A stretch of 39,520 bases of DNA from Lachnospiraceae bacterium (GTDB lineage: Bacteria; Bacillota; Clostridia; Lachnospirales; Lachnospiraceae). The notes below the pieces were generated by a model. It was not told the DNA's origin, made no database searches, and saw nothing but the letters and a program-made list of their open reading frames with translations. The translations under genes were made by a program, and so were the position numbers. The first letter of the stretch is position 1. The number at the start of each line of letters is the position of its first letter. Location: contig JALESH010000031.1 of the NCBI GenBank assembly GCA_022781985.1, positions 1 through 39,520 on the forward strand. The letters are read 5' to 3'. Shown in pieces: positions 24,603-32,616 of this stretch.

Positions 24603-25612
24603 TAAATAGAATTTTGGCTCTGTGTGACGAAGAAAAAACCTATCTTTATCACCTGGCAGAATATCTGGAAAGGAAAGAAACGCTGTCCTTTACCGTCCAT
24701 GTGTTCACAGACTATGGACAGCTTGGAAGATTTCTGGAGAATAATGAAATAGAGGTGCTGCTGATTGCTGAAAGGGTATTTCGTGAGGAACTGCTGCTGC
24801 TTCCGGTTCGGCAGATCCTTATTCTGAATGAAAGCGGAATCACAGCAGGCAGCGGAATACAAAATATTAGTAAATATCAGTCCCGTGAAAATATTTTTCG
24901 CGCTTTGATGAATCATTACATGGGAGGTACGGAGGAGGTGCCCCGGAGAGTGGCAAGAGAGGGAAGGATGAAGCTGATCGGGTGCTATACCCCTATAGGC
25001 AGATGTCTGCAAACCACATTTGCACTTTCTATGGGACAGCTTCTTGCCGGAAAGAGCCGGGTGCTTTATCTGAATCTGGAAGGCTGCTCGGGTATGAATT
25101 ATCTCCTTCCAAAAGAATGCTCATCAGATATAACGGATGTACTGTATTTTTTCGGCTGTGAAAGAGAGAAGCTGGCATTCCGAATGGCAGGCATAGTACA
25201 GGCCTTGAATGGAATGGATTATATCCCTCCGGCACGTTTTTGGAAGGATTTGCAGAGTATAAGTGGTGAGCAATGGATTCAGCTGTTCCGAGAGATAGAA
25301 GAGATTACAGACTATGAATACCTGATACTGGATCTGTCGGATCAGGTGAACGGCCTCCTGGAGATACTGAAGGAGTGTTTCCGTATATTTACCATAACCA
25401 GGCAGGAGGAGCATGCAGAAGCCAAGCTGAAGCAGTATGAGTCAGTGGTGCAGTCTATGAATTGTGAAGAAATAGCATTCAGGACAAGCAGGCAGAATCT
25501 GCCCATGTTTCAAAAAGTACCCTCAGATCCGACTCAGCTGATCCGGGGAGAAATCGCAGCCTATGTGAGGAAGGTGATAGAGGAGGAAATCTATGGGTAC
25601 AGTAAAGGATGA
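24599..25612 (+). CDS. TadZ/CpaE-like pilus assembly protein with degenerate P-loop
   Basis: A 337-residue protein with the two-part layout of TadZ/CpaE. The N-terminal ~110 residues form a receiver-like fold (FTVHVFTDYGQLGRFLENNEIEVLLI), followed by a MinD/ParA-like domain. The P-loop position reads TPIGRCLQTTFALSMGQ (residues 131-147), where active relatives have GGCGKT; the lysine and one glycine are missing. The YLILDLSDQ strand corresponds to the DxxP-like switch region. TadZ proteins position the pilus machine at the membrane or cell pole. The start is TTG at 24599, with AAGGAGG 5 nt upstream. It overlaps the previous gene by 4 bp and the next by 20 bp. Confidence 0.75.
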   Translation: MINRILALCDEEKTYLYHLAEYLERKETLSFTVHVFTDYGQLGRFLENNEIEVLLIAERVFREELLLLPVRQILILNESGITAGSGIQNISKYQSRENIFRALMNHYMGGTEEVPRRVAREGRMKLIGCYTPIGRCLQTTFALSMGQLLAGKSRVLYLNLEGCSGMNYLLPKECSSDITDVLYFFGCEREKLAFRMAGIVQALNGMDYIPPARFWKDLQSISGEQWIQLFREIEEITDYEYLILDLSDQVNGLLEILKECFRIFTITRQEEHAEAKLKQYESVVQSMNCEEIAFRTSRQNLPMFQKVPSDPTQLIRGEIAAYVRKVIEEEIYGYSKG

Positions 25613-26846
25613 ATCAGGCCTGAATGCAAGGGAGTGCAGGGAAAGGCTGAGAAGGATGATATTGGACAGGCTGGATTTTTCCAGGGAGATGCGGGATGAG
25701 GAGATCAGGGACATTATAGATGACCTGATTATAAAAGAAAGCAAAGTCTCTGTAATAGATTTGAAGGATAGAAAAAAACTGCGTCAGGAGCTCTTCTATT
25801 CTATAAGAAAGCTGGATATTCTCCAGGAGCTGATTGATGACACCACCATAACTGAAATTATGATAAACGGTACGGAGGAAATTTTCATAGAACGTGATGG
25901 AAAGATTTCCGGCTGCGGTATGGGATTTGACAGCAGGGAAAAGCTGGAGGATGTTATTCAGCAGATTGCGGCCGGCTGCAACAGGACAGTAAATGAAGCT
26001 GCACCCATCGTAGATGCCCGGCTGGAGAATGGATCTAGGGTGAATGTAGTGCTGAGGCCCATAGCCCTGAATGGACCTATTCTGACAATCCGCAGATTTC
26101 CTGATAACCCTATCGCAATGGATGATCTGATAGAAATGGAATCCCTTACCAGGCAAGCGGCAGATTTTCTGGCTGCTCTGGTAAGGGCAAAATACAATAT
26201 TTTTATCAGTGGGGGTACAGGCTCTGGTAAGACTACCTTTCTTAATGTACTTTCCTCCTATATCTCGGGAGATGAAAGGATTATAACCATAGAGGATAGC
26301 GCTGAGCTGCAGATCAGGGGGATTCCAAATATAGTAAGGCTGGAGACCAGGAATGCCAATGTGGAGGGCTGTAAGCCTGTTACTATCCGGGATTTGATTA
26401 AGACCAGCTTGAGAATGAGGCCGGACAGAGTAATTGTGGGGGAGGTCCGGGGAGGCGAGGCCATAGACATGATGCAGTGTCTGAATACAGGACATGACGG
26501 GTCTATGTCTACAGGTCATGCCAACAGTTCTGCAGACATGCTGAGCAGGCTGGAAACCATGGCACTGATGGGAATGGAGCTTCCTCTGCAGGCCATCCGG
26601 CGCCAGATTGCTTCCGGGCTGGATATCATTGTTCATTTAGGGCGGTTGAGAGATAAAACCAGACGAGTATTGGAAATTGTGGAGGTATTGGGCATGGAAG
26701 GCGGGGAAATTAAGACTGCTCCTCTGTTTATGTTCAGGGAGAAGGGAGAGGAGGGCACGAAGGTGCTTGGGACATTAGAAAAAAAAGGAGAGCTGAAAAA
26801 TGATGGAAAGCTTAAAGCGGCGGGTATCCGTCTTTTACAGGAATGA
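25593..26846 (+). CDS. cpaF: CpaF/TadA-family pilus secretion ATPase
   Basis: A 417-residue hexameric secretion ATPase that powers Flp pilus assembly. An N-terminal helical domain (~1-100) leads to the RecA-like core with Walker A GGTGSGKTT (about residues 207-215), the Asp-box (IITIEDSAEL), Walker B (RVIVGEVRGGEAIDMM) and the His-box (GHDGSMSTGHANSS). All catalytic motifs are intact, so this is the motor of the system. The GAGGAGG ribosome site sits inside the end of the TadZ gene. It overlaps tadB by 47 bp. Confidence 0.95.
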   Translation: MGTVKDESGLNARECRERLRRMILDRLDFSREMRDEEIRDIIDDLIIKESKVSVIDLKDRKKLRQELFYSIRKLDILQELIDDTTITEIMINGTEEIFIERDGKISGCGMGFDSREKLEDVIQQIAAGCNRTVNEAAPIVDARLENGSRVNVVLRPIALNGPILTIRRFPDNPIAMDDLIEMESLTRQAADFLAALVRAKYNIFISGGTGSGKTTFLNVLSSYISGDERIITIEDSAELQIRGIPNIVRLETRNANVEGCKPVTIRDLIKTSLRMRPDRVIVGEVRGGEAIDMMQCLNTGHDGSMSTGHANSSADMLSRLETMALMGMELPLQAIRRQIASGLDIIVHLGRLRDKTRRVLEIVEVLGMEGGEIKTAPLFMFREKGEEGTKVLGTLEKKGELKNDGKLKAAGIRLLQE

Positions 26847-27576
26847 TATGGGCTTGGCAATAAGGAGGAAGGATCGGCTGAGGTATATGCTGGAGGGCTG
26901 TCTTCTGATGCTGCTTCTTTCATTGTTCTTTTACCGTTCCTTATGGGCATTGCCTTTTTTATCCCCCCTTTATTTTCTGTACTGCAGAGAAAGAAAAAAG
27001 TTTTTAAAAAGAAAATACGAAAGGGAAACCACAATGCAGTTTAAGGATGCCATATTGGCACTGGCAGCCAATCTGAGGTCCGGCTATTCCGTGGAGAATG
27101 CCTTTAAACAGGCTTACAGAGACATGGAGCTTTTATATGGCAGGGAGAGTATCATTTGCAGAGAATTTTACAGCATGATCATGGGGCTTGGAAATAACCT
27201 GATTCTGGAGGAAATGCTGTATGAGTTTGGAAGACGGAGCGGGGCAGAGGACATCAGGGAATTTGCAGAGGTTTTTGCAGCAGCAAAAAGAAATGGCGGC
27301 AATCTGACTGAGATCATCGAGAGAAGCGCAGCCATAATCTCTGATAAGGTGGAAACGGAAAAGGAAATTGAGGTATTACTCAGTGCCAGGAGAATGGAGC
27401 AGAAGATCATGAATATGGTGCCTTTCGGGATCTTATTTTACATAAGCGCCACTTCGGCAGGATATTTTGACATTCTGTACCATAATATACCGGGAATCCT
27501 GATTATGACAGCTTGTCTGGGTACCTATGCCGGAGCTGTCTTCCTGTCAGGAAAAATAGTAAATATCCAGATATAA
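26800..27576 (+). CDS. tadB: TadB-like inner membrane platform protein
   Basis: A 258-residue protein of the type II secretion F superfamily. Two hydrophobic segments near residues 30-65 come first. The cytoplasmic T2SSF domain follows (MQFKDAILALAANLRSGYSVENAFKQAYRDM; EMLYEFGRRSGAEDIREFAEVFAAAKRNGGNLTEII, in parts: LRSGYSVENAF, AAKRNGGNL). Two more membrane segments lie at the C-terminus. TadB and TadC form the platform that couples the CpaF motor to pilin insertion. AAGGAGAG precedes the ATG, within the 3' end of cpaF. Confidence 0.88.
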   Translation: MMESLKRRVSVFYRNDMGLAIRRKDRLRYMLEGCLLMLLLSLFFYRSLWALPFLSPLYFLYCRERKKFLKRKYERETTMQFKDAILALAANLRSGYSVENAFKQAYRDMELLYGRESIICREFYSMIMGLGNNLILEEMLYEFGRRSGAEDIREFAEVFAAAKRNGGNLTEIIERSAAIISDKVETEKEIEVLLSARRMEQKIMNMVPFGILFYISATSAGYFDILYHNIPGILIMTACLGTYAGAVFLSGKIVNIQI

Positions 27577-27598
27577 GGCTGAGCAGGAGGGCTCCGAG

Positions 27599-27626
27599 CT
27601 TTGGAAGGAGGGTGGTTGTAGGTATG
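27599..27626 (+). promoter_or_regulatory. Extended ribosome-site module, copy 1 (tadC)
   Basis: CTTTGGAAGGAGGGTGGTT is followed by GTAGGT and then ATG at 27624. GGAAGGAG lies exactly 13 nt before the ATG, as in the copies at 32617 and 36550. An in-frame GTG inside the module is too close to the GGAG to be the likely start. Confidence 0.7.
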
Positions 27627-29081
27627 ATGATACTGTATGTGCTGATAGCAGTTCTGTATGCTGTTTTGTGGGTGGCATCTGTCAGATTTGGAGACTGTCC
27701 CGGAGACAGAAGCGGATTTGGCCGAATGGCAGAGTATGCTTATATTTTTTTAAGAAAAAAAGGTATGTGCCAGAGCAGAGAGGTGAGAGAAGGACTGTGT
27801 GCAGTATGTCCGGAGATGGAAGCCGGGAGGCAGGAGGAGCATCATCTCAGAGAGTATTATGTAAAAAAGCTTCGTTTTGTACTTTTAATGGTTTTTATGG
27901 GAAATCTGTCTGCTGCCTGTCTGTGCATTGCCGGCAGGCTGGAAAGCAGTCTGGAGGAGGGCAGGTATATTGACAGGAACAGCTATGGGCTGGGAAGCGA
28001 GGAAGCGGATTTACGGGCAGAAATCACCGGAGGGGAGAAAAAAAGTGAGGAGTTTAGGATTGTGATTGAGGAGCAGCAGTATGAGGAGGCCGTGATACGG
28101 AAGATGGCAGAGGAGGTCAGGGACATTCTGCCGGATGCTGTATTAGGCAGTAATGTTTCCCTGGAGGAGGTGAGAAGCGACTTAAACCTGCCGGACAGTG
28201 TGGAGGGATATCCTTTTCGAATTACCTGGGAAAGCGATAACTATGCCCGCATATATTCTGACGGCAGTGTCATGAATGAAGGGCTTGAGAAAGGAGGTGA
28301 GGCTGTAAGGCTGACGGCAATACTGAGCTGCGGTACTTATAGGGAAGAGCTGATGGTTCCTGTCCATGTGTATCCGCCGATGTATTCACAGGATGAGCTG
28401 CTTAGGAGAAAGATATATGAGGCATTGGTTGAGCAGGAAAAGGCAGACAGAAGCAGAAAGGAGATTCGGCTTCCGGAAAAAGTGGATGGGAAAACTCTGA
28501 TATGGAGCAGGAAACAGGAAGACAGCAGCGGATATTTGCTTTTCTTGGCAGGGATCGGCGCGGCAGCAATGTATCTGTCGGGAGACAAGGAGCTGAGAAA
28601 GAAAGTCAGCAGGAGAAATCGTCAGATGTTGTCCGACTACCCACAGCTTGTTACCAGATTTATTCTGTACCTGGGAGCCGGTATGACCATGAGGAATGCC
28701 TTCAGAAAGATTGCTTTTGATTACAAAAAGGGACGGGAGGAAGGAGGGCACCGTTATGTTTATGAGGAAATGCTGCTTACCTGTCATGAGCTGGACAGCG
28801 GAATTTCTGAGGCTTTGGCATATGAACATTTCGGAAAGAGATGCAGGCTGCCACAGTATAATAAATTTGCCAATTTGCTGGCTCAAGGTCTGAAAAAGGG
28901 CAGCAGCGGACTGCTGGAGGAGCTTCGGCATGAATCAAAAATTGCCTTTGAGGATCGGAGAAACCTGGCGAAAAAGCTGGGCGAGGAGGCTGGGACAACA
29001 CTTCTTCTGCCCATGATGCTGATGCTTGGCATAGTTATGGTATTGATTATGATACCTGCATATTTTAGTTTTTCGATTTAA
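27624..29081 (+). CDS. tadC: TadC-like platform protein with extracytoplasmic Ig-like insertion
   Basis: A 485-residue protein. The C-terminal third (PQLVTRFILYLGAGMTMRNAFRKIAFDYKKG...LTCHELDSGISEALAYEHFGKRCRLPQYNKFANLLAQGLKKG, in parts: LGAGMTMRNAF, GLKKGSSGL) is the T2SSF domain of TadC, ending in a membrane helix. Unlike ordinary TadC (~300 residues), it carries about 190 extra residues between membrane helices near 85-107 and 297-315. This part contains FRITWESDNYARIYSDGSVMN and VRLTAILSCGTYREELMVPVHV (in parts ITWESD, DGSV), which resembles atrophied bacterial Ig domains, with a second partial copy after it (KTLIWSRKQ). The start at 27624 is set by the module upstream; the frame extends back into tadB without support. 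Confidence 0.8.
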   Translation: MMILYVLIAVLYAVLWVASVRFGDCPGDRSGFGRMAEYAYIFLRKKGMCQSREVREGLCAVCPEMEAGRQEEHHLREYYVKKLRFVLLMVFMGNLSAACLCIAGRLESSLEEGRYIDRNSYGLGSEEADLRAEITGGEKKSEEFRIVIEEQQYEEAVIRKMAEEVRDILPDAVLGSNVSLEEVRSDLNLPDSVEGYPFRITWESDNYARIYSDGSVMNEGLEKGGEAVRLTAILSCGTYREELMVPVHVYPPMYSQDELLRRKIYEALVEQEKADRSRKEIRLPEKVDGKTLIWSRKQEDSSGYLLFLAGIGAAAMYLSGDKELRKKVSRRNRQMLSDYPQLVTRFILYLGAGMTMRNAFRKIAFDYKKGREEGGHRYVYEEMLLTCHELDSGISEALAYEHFGKRCRLPQYNKFANLLAQGLKKGSSGLLEELRHESKIAFEDRRNLAKKLGEEAGTTLLLPMMLMLGIVMVLIMIPAYFSFSI

Positions 29082-29106
29082 AGTTAAAAGGAAGGAGTAG
29101 TGTTCA

Positions 29107-29295
29107 ATGATGAAGAATGGACTAAAGAATTTCAAAGATTTTATTTTAGAAGAAAAAGGGCTTGGGACTGTAGAAATTATCCTGATCCTCGTGGTTTTGA
29201 TAGGCCTTGTACTTATTTTTAAGAAGCAGCTTCGTTCCCTGGTGACAGATGTATTTAATAAGATTACGGAAGACAGCAATGCGGTCATGTCATAA
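29107..29295 (+). CDS. Flp-type type IVb prepilin
   Basis: A 62-residue precursor of the major pilus subunit. A basic leader of 18 residues ends in G, followed by LGTVEIILILVVLIGLVLIFK. The cleavage-site glycine and the glutamate at mature position 5 match the prepilin rule (G, then E5), and a hydrophobic helix follows. After processing by one of the two A24 peptidases in the operon, the mature pilin would be about 44 residues, typical for Flp. GGAAGGAG lies 9 nt before the ATG. The last 17 bp overlap the next gene. Confidence 0.88.
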   Translation: MMKNGLKNFKDFILEEKGLGTVEIILILVVLIGLVLIFKKQLRSLVTDVFNKITEDSNAVMS

Positions 29296-30724
29296 AAAGG
29301 GCTATCTTACTCTGTATTTGTCGCTGTGTCTGACGCTGATTTTGTCTTTTGTCCTGACAGTACTGGAGGGTGCAAGGCGCAGTACTGTCAGGATGGAAGG
29401 AGAGTGTGCGGCAGACATTGGGATGAACAGTATTCTGGCAGAGTATCACAGGGAATTATTGGAGCAATATGATCTCTTGTTTGTGGATATGTCGTATGGA
29501 ACGTCCATGCCGGAAATAGAAAATACTGCGCAGCATCTCAGAGCTTATATACAGAAAAACGCAGAGAGCACCAGCATGGGGATGGTTTCCCCCAGAGACT
29601 GGCTGGGCCTTTCTGTGGATAAGGCCCGGATCATGGAGATTTCCATCGCTTCTGATGCAGGGGGCAATGTGATGAAGCGGCAGGCATTGGAATACATGAA
29701 GAGCTTTTCTGCAGAAGGGATTCTGGTGGAGTTGCTGGACAAAACTGCGGTGATGGATACCCTTGGCTTTGACAGCAGGGATATCACCGCAGAGCGCAGC
29801 GAGATACAGTCTCAGATAGAAAGGACAGAGCTGCCTTTGACGGAGGATGAAAACGGACAGCAGATAGAAATGGAACTGAATAATCCGGCCGATCATGTTA
29901 ATCGATTCAGAAACAGCTTTCTTCTAGGATTGATCTTAGGCGATACCTCTCCCATTTCAGGAAATGTTGTCCGTCAGGAGGATTATATATCACAAAGGGC
30001 GAAAATAACAGGGAATGGACTTGCTCCTGGTTATAAGGAGCCGGGAGGGGCGGCAGATGACCTGCTGTTTGACTGCTATCTTTTTGATAAGTGCGGCTGG
30101 TATGGAAATGAGAGGGAGAAGTCCCTGTTGAAATATCAGATCGAATACATAATAGCAGGCAAAGCCTCAGATATGGAGAATCTGGAGCAGGTAGCAAAAA
30201 GGCTTGTAGGATGGAGGGAGGTAGCAAATGTTGTATATCTGTTTTCTGACGCCGTCAAATGCGGTGAGGCAGAGGCCTTGGCCAATAGCCTTACTGCAGT
30301 GCTCCTGGTACCTGAGCTGGCACAGCCGGTTAAATATGCGATCCTGTTTGCCTGGGCATATGTGGAAAGCCTTACAGATGTAAAATGTCTGCTGCAGGGA
30401 GGAAGGGTTCCGCTGATCAAAACCTCGGCTGACTGGAGGACGGATCTGGACAGTGTCCTGGATTTTTCAGGAGAGCTTTCAGCATCAGGGGACGGAGGAA
30501 ATGGCATGGATTATAAGGATTATTTGAGAGTTATGCTGTTTCTGGAAGGGAATGTCCGTAAAAATATGAGAGCCATGGATCTTATGGAAATGGATATCCG
30601 GCAAACTCCGGGCAATTCCCAATTCCGAATGGATGCCTGTTTTGAAAGCTTTCTGGCTGAGATGTCGATTTCCAGTGCCTTTGGATACAGACTGGATCTA
30701 CAGAAACGATATGGTTATCATTAA
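29279..30724 (+). CDS. DUF5702-type pilus-associated membrane protein
   Basis: A 481-residue protein with a short basic N-terminus and one membrane helix (YLTLYLSLCLTLILSFVLTVLEGARRS, in parts: LSLCLTLILSF). A large extracytoplasmic region follows with no recognised enzymatic motif. The helix followed by EGARRS, and the position after the Flp pilin, match the proteins annotated DUF5702 in Lachnospiraceae Tad loci. A minor pseudopilin or TadG-like role is an inference. The region near residues 325-375 is hydrophobic (ALANSLTAVLLVPELAQPVKYAILFAWAYVE, in parts). The ATG at 29279 lies inside the pilin gene; an upstream in-frame ATG at 29249 lacks a ribosome site. Confidence 0.7.
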   Translation: MRSCHKKGYLTLYLSLCLTLILSFVLTVLEGARRSTVRMEGECAADIGMNSILAEYHRELLEQYDLLFVDMSYGTSMPEIENTAQHLRAYIQKNAESTSMGMVSPRDWLGLSVDKARIMEISIASDAGGNVMKRQALEYMKSFSAEGILVELLDKTAVMDTLGFDSRDITAERSEIQSQIERTELPLTEDENGQQIEMELNNPADHVNRFRNSFLLGLILGDTSPISGNVVRQEDYISQRAKITGNGLAPGYKEPGGAADDLLFDCYLFDKCGWYGNEREKSLLKYQIEYIIAGKASDMENLEQVAKRLVGWREVANVVYLFSDAVKCGEAEALANSLTAVLLVPELAQPVKYAILFAWAYVESLTDVKCLLQGGRVPLIKTSADWRTDLDSVLDFSGELSASGDGGNGMDYKDYLRVMLFLEGNVRKNMRAMDLMEMDIRQTPGNSQFRMDACFESFLAEMSISSAFGYRLDLQKRYGYH

Positions 30725-30747
30725 ACAGAGCTATACCCAAAATACAG

Positions 30748-30908
30748 GAAGGAGAAAAAGAACGATGTCCTCTTTTCGGAGTCTGAAAAGTAACTATAAA
30801 ACATTAATTAAAACATTAATTTCTCCGGGCAAAAATCTATTTTATCATCACATCTTAAAACACAGGTCTTTTATTGCCGAAAAGAGGATGTCGTTCTTTT
30901 TCTCCTTC
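30748..30908. repeat. 32-bp imperfect inverted repeat enclosing 97 bp
   Basis: The arm 30748-30779 and the reverse complement of 30877-30908 match at 30 of 32 positions. The mismatches are two adjacent bases in the middle (TG in the left arm against CA). The left arm contains most of the ribosome site and the ATG (30765) of the TadE-like gene. The right arm contains a second in-frame ATG (30888). In RNA the arms could form a long stem over the start; in DNA they could support inversion of the 97-bp interior. Confidence 0.85.
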
Positions 30909-31709
30909 TGCCCTCCTGCATTAAAAGCAAGCATGGCAGTGGAGGCAGCAATAGCCGTACCTCTTTTTCTCTTCTTTTTTATGAGCATCCTATTTGCCTT
31001 CGATGCACTTCGACTGCACGGAAATCTTATGGCAGCCTTGCATCAGACGGGAAATCGGATGGCACTTTATGGGTATGCATACCGTCAGTTGAGTGCAGGG
31101 GAGGAGGCATTGCCGGGAGGGCTGGGCTCTTTCATGTTCTCAGAGGGCTATGCCCGGAAGGAGGTTATTGATTATCTCGGGGCAGAATATCTGGATCATA
31201 CCTGTCTGGCGGCAGGAACCAGGGGGCTTCATTTTTTAAGGTCATCAGTAATGCAGGAAAATGAAGTGATAGAGCTGGTGGCTTCTTACAGAGTGCAGCC
31301 TTTTATTACATTTTTTGGATTAACAGATTTTCCAATGGAAAACAGATACTATGGAAGAGCCTGGACGGGATATGATGTAGAAGGCAGAAATGAAAGCGGA
31401 GAGGAGGATGTCCTGGTTTATGTTGCAGAGAATGGTACAGTATATCATATTTCCCGGGGCTGTACCTATCTTAATCCGTCAATAGAAGCAGTGGCTCATG
31501 CTGCCGTGGGCAGTATGAGGAACGAAAATGGAGAGAAATATTATTCCTGCGACAGATGCAGTACATATGCATATCAGGCAGTGGTATATATAACCAGACA
31601 GGGGAATAGGGTTCATGGTTCCGTGGACTGCTCCGGTTTAAGGCGGACTGTCCATGCAGTCAGGCTGTCTCAGATAAAAGGAAAGGGAAGGTGTACAAAA
31701 TGTGGGTAA
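30765..31709 (+). CDS. TadE-like pseudopilin with unusual N-terminal extension
   Basis: A 314-residue protein. The TadE signature, ALKASMAVEAAIAVPLFLFFF, begins near residue 52; normally this motif lies within 10-20 residues of the start. The extracytoplasmic part ends in two segments that look metal- or disulfide-binding (VYHISRGCTYLNPSIE...CDRCSTY; VHGSVDCSGLRR...CTKCG). The start at 30765 has GGAAGGAG 10 nt upstream and adds 41 residues encoded by the inverted-repeat interior. The in-frame ATG at 30888 (MSFFFSFCPPALKAS) would give a more typical TadE start but lacks a good ribosome site. It overlaps the next gene by 10 bp. Confidence 0.75.
   Translation: MSSFRSLKSNYKTLIKTLISPGKNLFYHHILKHRSFIAEKRMSFFFSFCPPALKASMAVEAAIAVPLFLFFFMSILFAFDALRLHGNLMAALHQTGNRMALYGYAYRQLSAGEEALPGGLGSFMFSEGYARKEVIDYLGAEYLDHTCLAAGTRGLHFLRSSVMQENEVIELVASYRVQPFITFFGLTDFPMENRYYGRAWTGYDVEGRNESGEEDVLVYVAENGTVYHISRGCTYLNPSIEAVAHAAVGSMRNENGEKYYSCDRCSTYAYQAVVYITRQGNRVHGSVDCSGLRRTVHAVRLSQIKGKGRCTKCG
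30798..30821 (+). repeat. Tandem 12-bp repeat inside the inverted-repeat interior
   Basis: AAAACATTAATT occurs twice back to back (30798-30809, 30810-30821). It encodes KTLI-KTLI in the forward frame. Confidence 0.8.
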
Positions 31710-32122
31710 TTGCCGGCAGCTTTATGGCAGTATGCTCGATTATTGATATAAAGAAAAAGGAAATTCCGCTGCCCCTGATTGGATTCTTTGCGGCAGCAGC
31801 CGTAGTCTGTTCCGTAGTCTTTGGAGCAGGGGGATGGGAGGCATTTCTTTTTTCTCTGATCCCGGGAAGCTGTCTGCTGCTCCTTGGCCTGTGCACCAGG
31901 GAAAGCATCGGCTATGGAGACGGTCTTCTGGTTCTTGTTTTGGGAATCATATTGGGGCCGGAAAAATGTCTGATGACAGTGGGGACAGGGCTGGCAGCTT
32001 CGTCAATTTATGCATTGGCTTTGTTGGTTTGCCGTAAAGCCGATGGAAGGAGCAGGCTTCCGTTTGTGCCCTTTTTAACGTTAGGATTGGGGGTTACATT
32101 TATTGTATGGAATAAAATGTAG
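31700..32122 (+). CDS. Second prepilin peptidase (A24 family)
   Basis: A 140-residue membrane protein with the aspartate motif SIIDIKKKEIPLPL and the GxGD motif ESIGYGDGLLVLVLG. These mark it as an A24 leader peptidase smaller than the one at 24066. It lacks any N-terminal methylase domain. The GGxGD-type sequence (GYGDG) differs from the GAGDIK of the first peptidase, so the two may handle different substrates, for example Flp and the TadE-like pseudopilins. The ATG at 31700 is chosen over GTG 31691 from the spacing to GGGAAGG. It overlaps the genes on both sides. Confidence 0.82.
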   Translation: MWVIAGSFMAVCSIIDIKKKEIPLPLIGFFAAAAVVCSVVFGAGGWEAFLFSLIPGSCLLLLGLCTRESIGYGDGLLVLVLGIILGPEKCLMTVGTGLAASSIYALALLVCRKADGRSRLPFVPFLTLGLGVTFIVWNKM

Positions 32123-32576
32123 GAAGGTGGGGGGATTTTTTACAGTAGAGGCTGCAGTGATCGTTCCCCTTACTATTTTTCTTTTTTGCTTTCTTTTTTA
32201 TCTGACATTTTATTTGTACAACAGATGCGTCGTTTCGCAGGATGCCTATCTGTTGGCATTCAGGGGAAGCTTGCATTGTCATTTGTATCCGGAAGAAATA
32301 GAGCAGTATGTACTGGAACAGAGCGAGCTGAAGATGGGAAGAAAGTATATTGCTCTGAACGGACTGATCAGTGCAGTGGAAGCAGATGCTGAAAAAGTAA
32401 CAGTAAAAGCCACAGGCGGGATGAAGACATCTTTTACCGGTCAGTTTCTCCATCAGCAGTACTGGAATCTGTCGATAGAGCGGGAAGCGGGGAAAATGTG
32501 TCCCGCAGAATTTATAAGAACGGCCCGGCTGATGAAAAAAATTCATGATGGGCAGATAAACAGTAAGGAAAAATGA
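32103..32576 (+). CDS. Second TadE-like pseudopilin
   Basis: A protein of up to 157 residues with a class-III-like signal: GGFFTVEAAVIVPLTIFLFCFLFYLTFYLY, in parts VGGFFTVEAA then the hydrophobic helix. A glycine precedes FFTVE, placing a glutamate at mature position 5, and a membrane helix and a ~120-residue extracytoplasmic domain follow. The start is uncertain. TTG at 32103 overlaps the peptidase gene and has a G-rich stretch 11 nt upstream; GTG at 32127 has AGGAAG immediately before it, too close for normal initiation. It lies between the second prepilin peptidase and the FHA protein in the Tad operon. Confidence 0.72.
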   Translation: MYGIKCRKVGGFFTVEAAVIVPLTIFLFCFLFYLTFYLYNRCVVSQDAYLLAFRGSLHCHLYPEEIEQYVLEQSELKMGRKYIALNGLISAVEADAEKVTVKATGGMKTSFTGQFLHQQYWNLSIEREAGKMCPAEFIRTARLMKKIHDGQINSKEK

Positions 32577-32616
32577 AAGGATCAGCAGATTTTGTATTAT
32601 GCAGAAAATATGGGGA

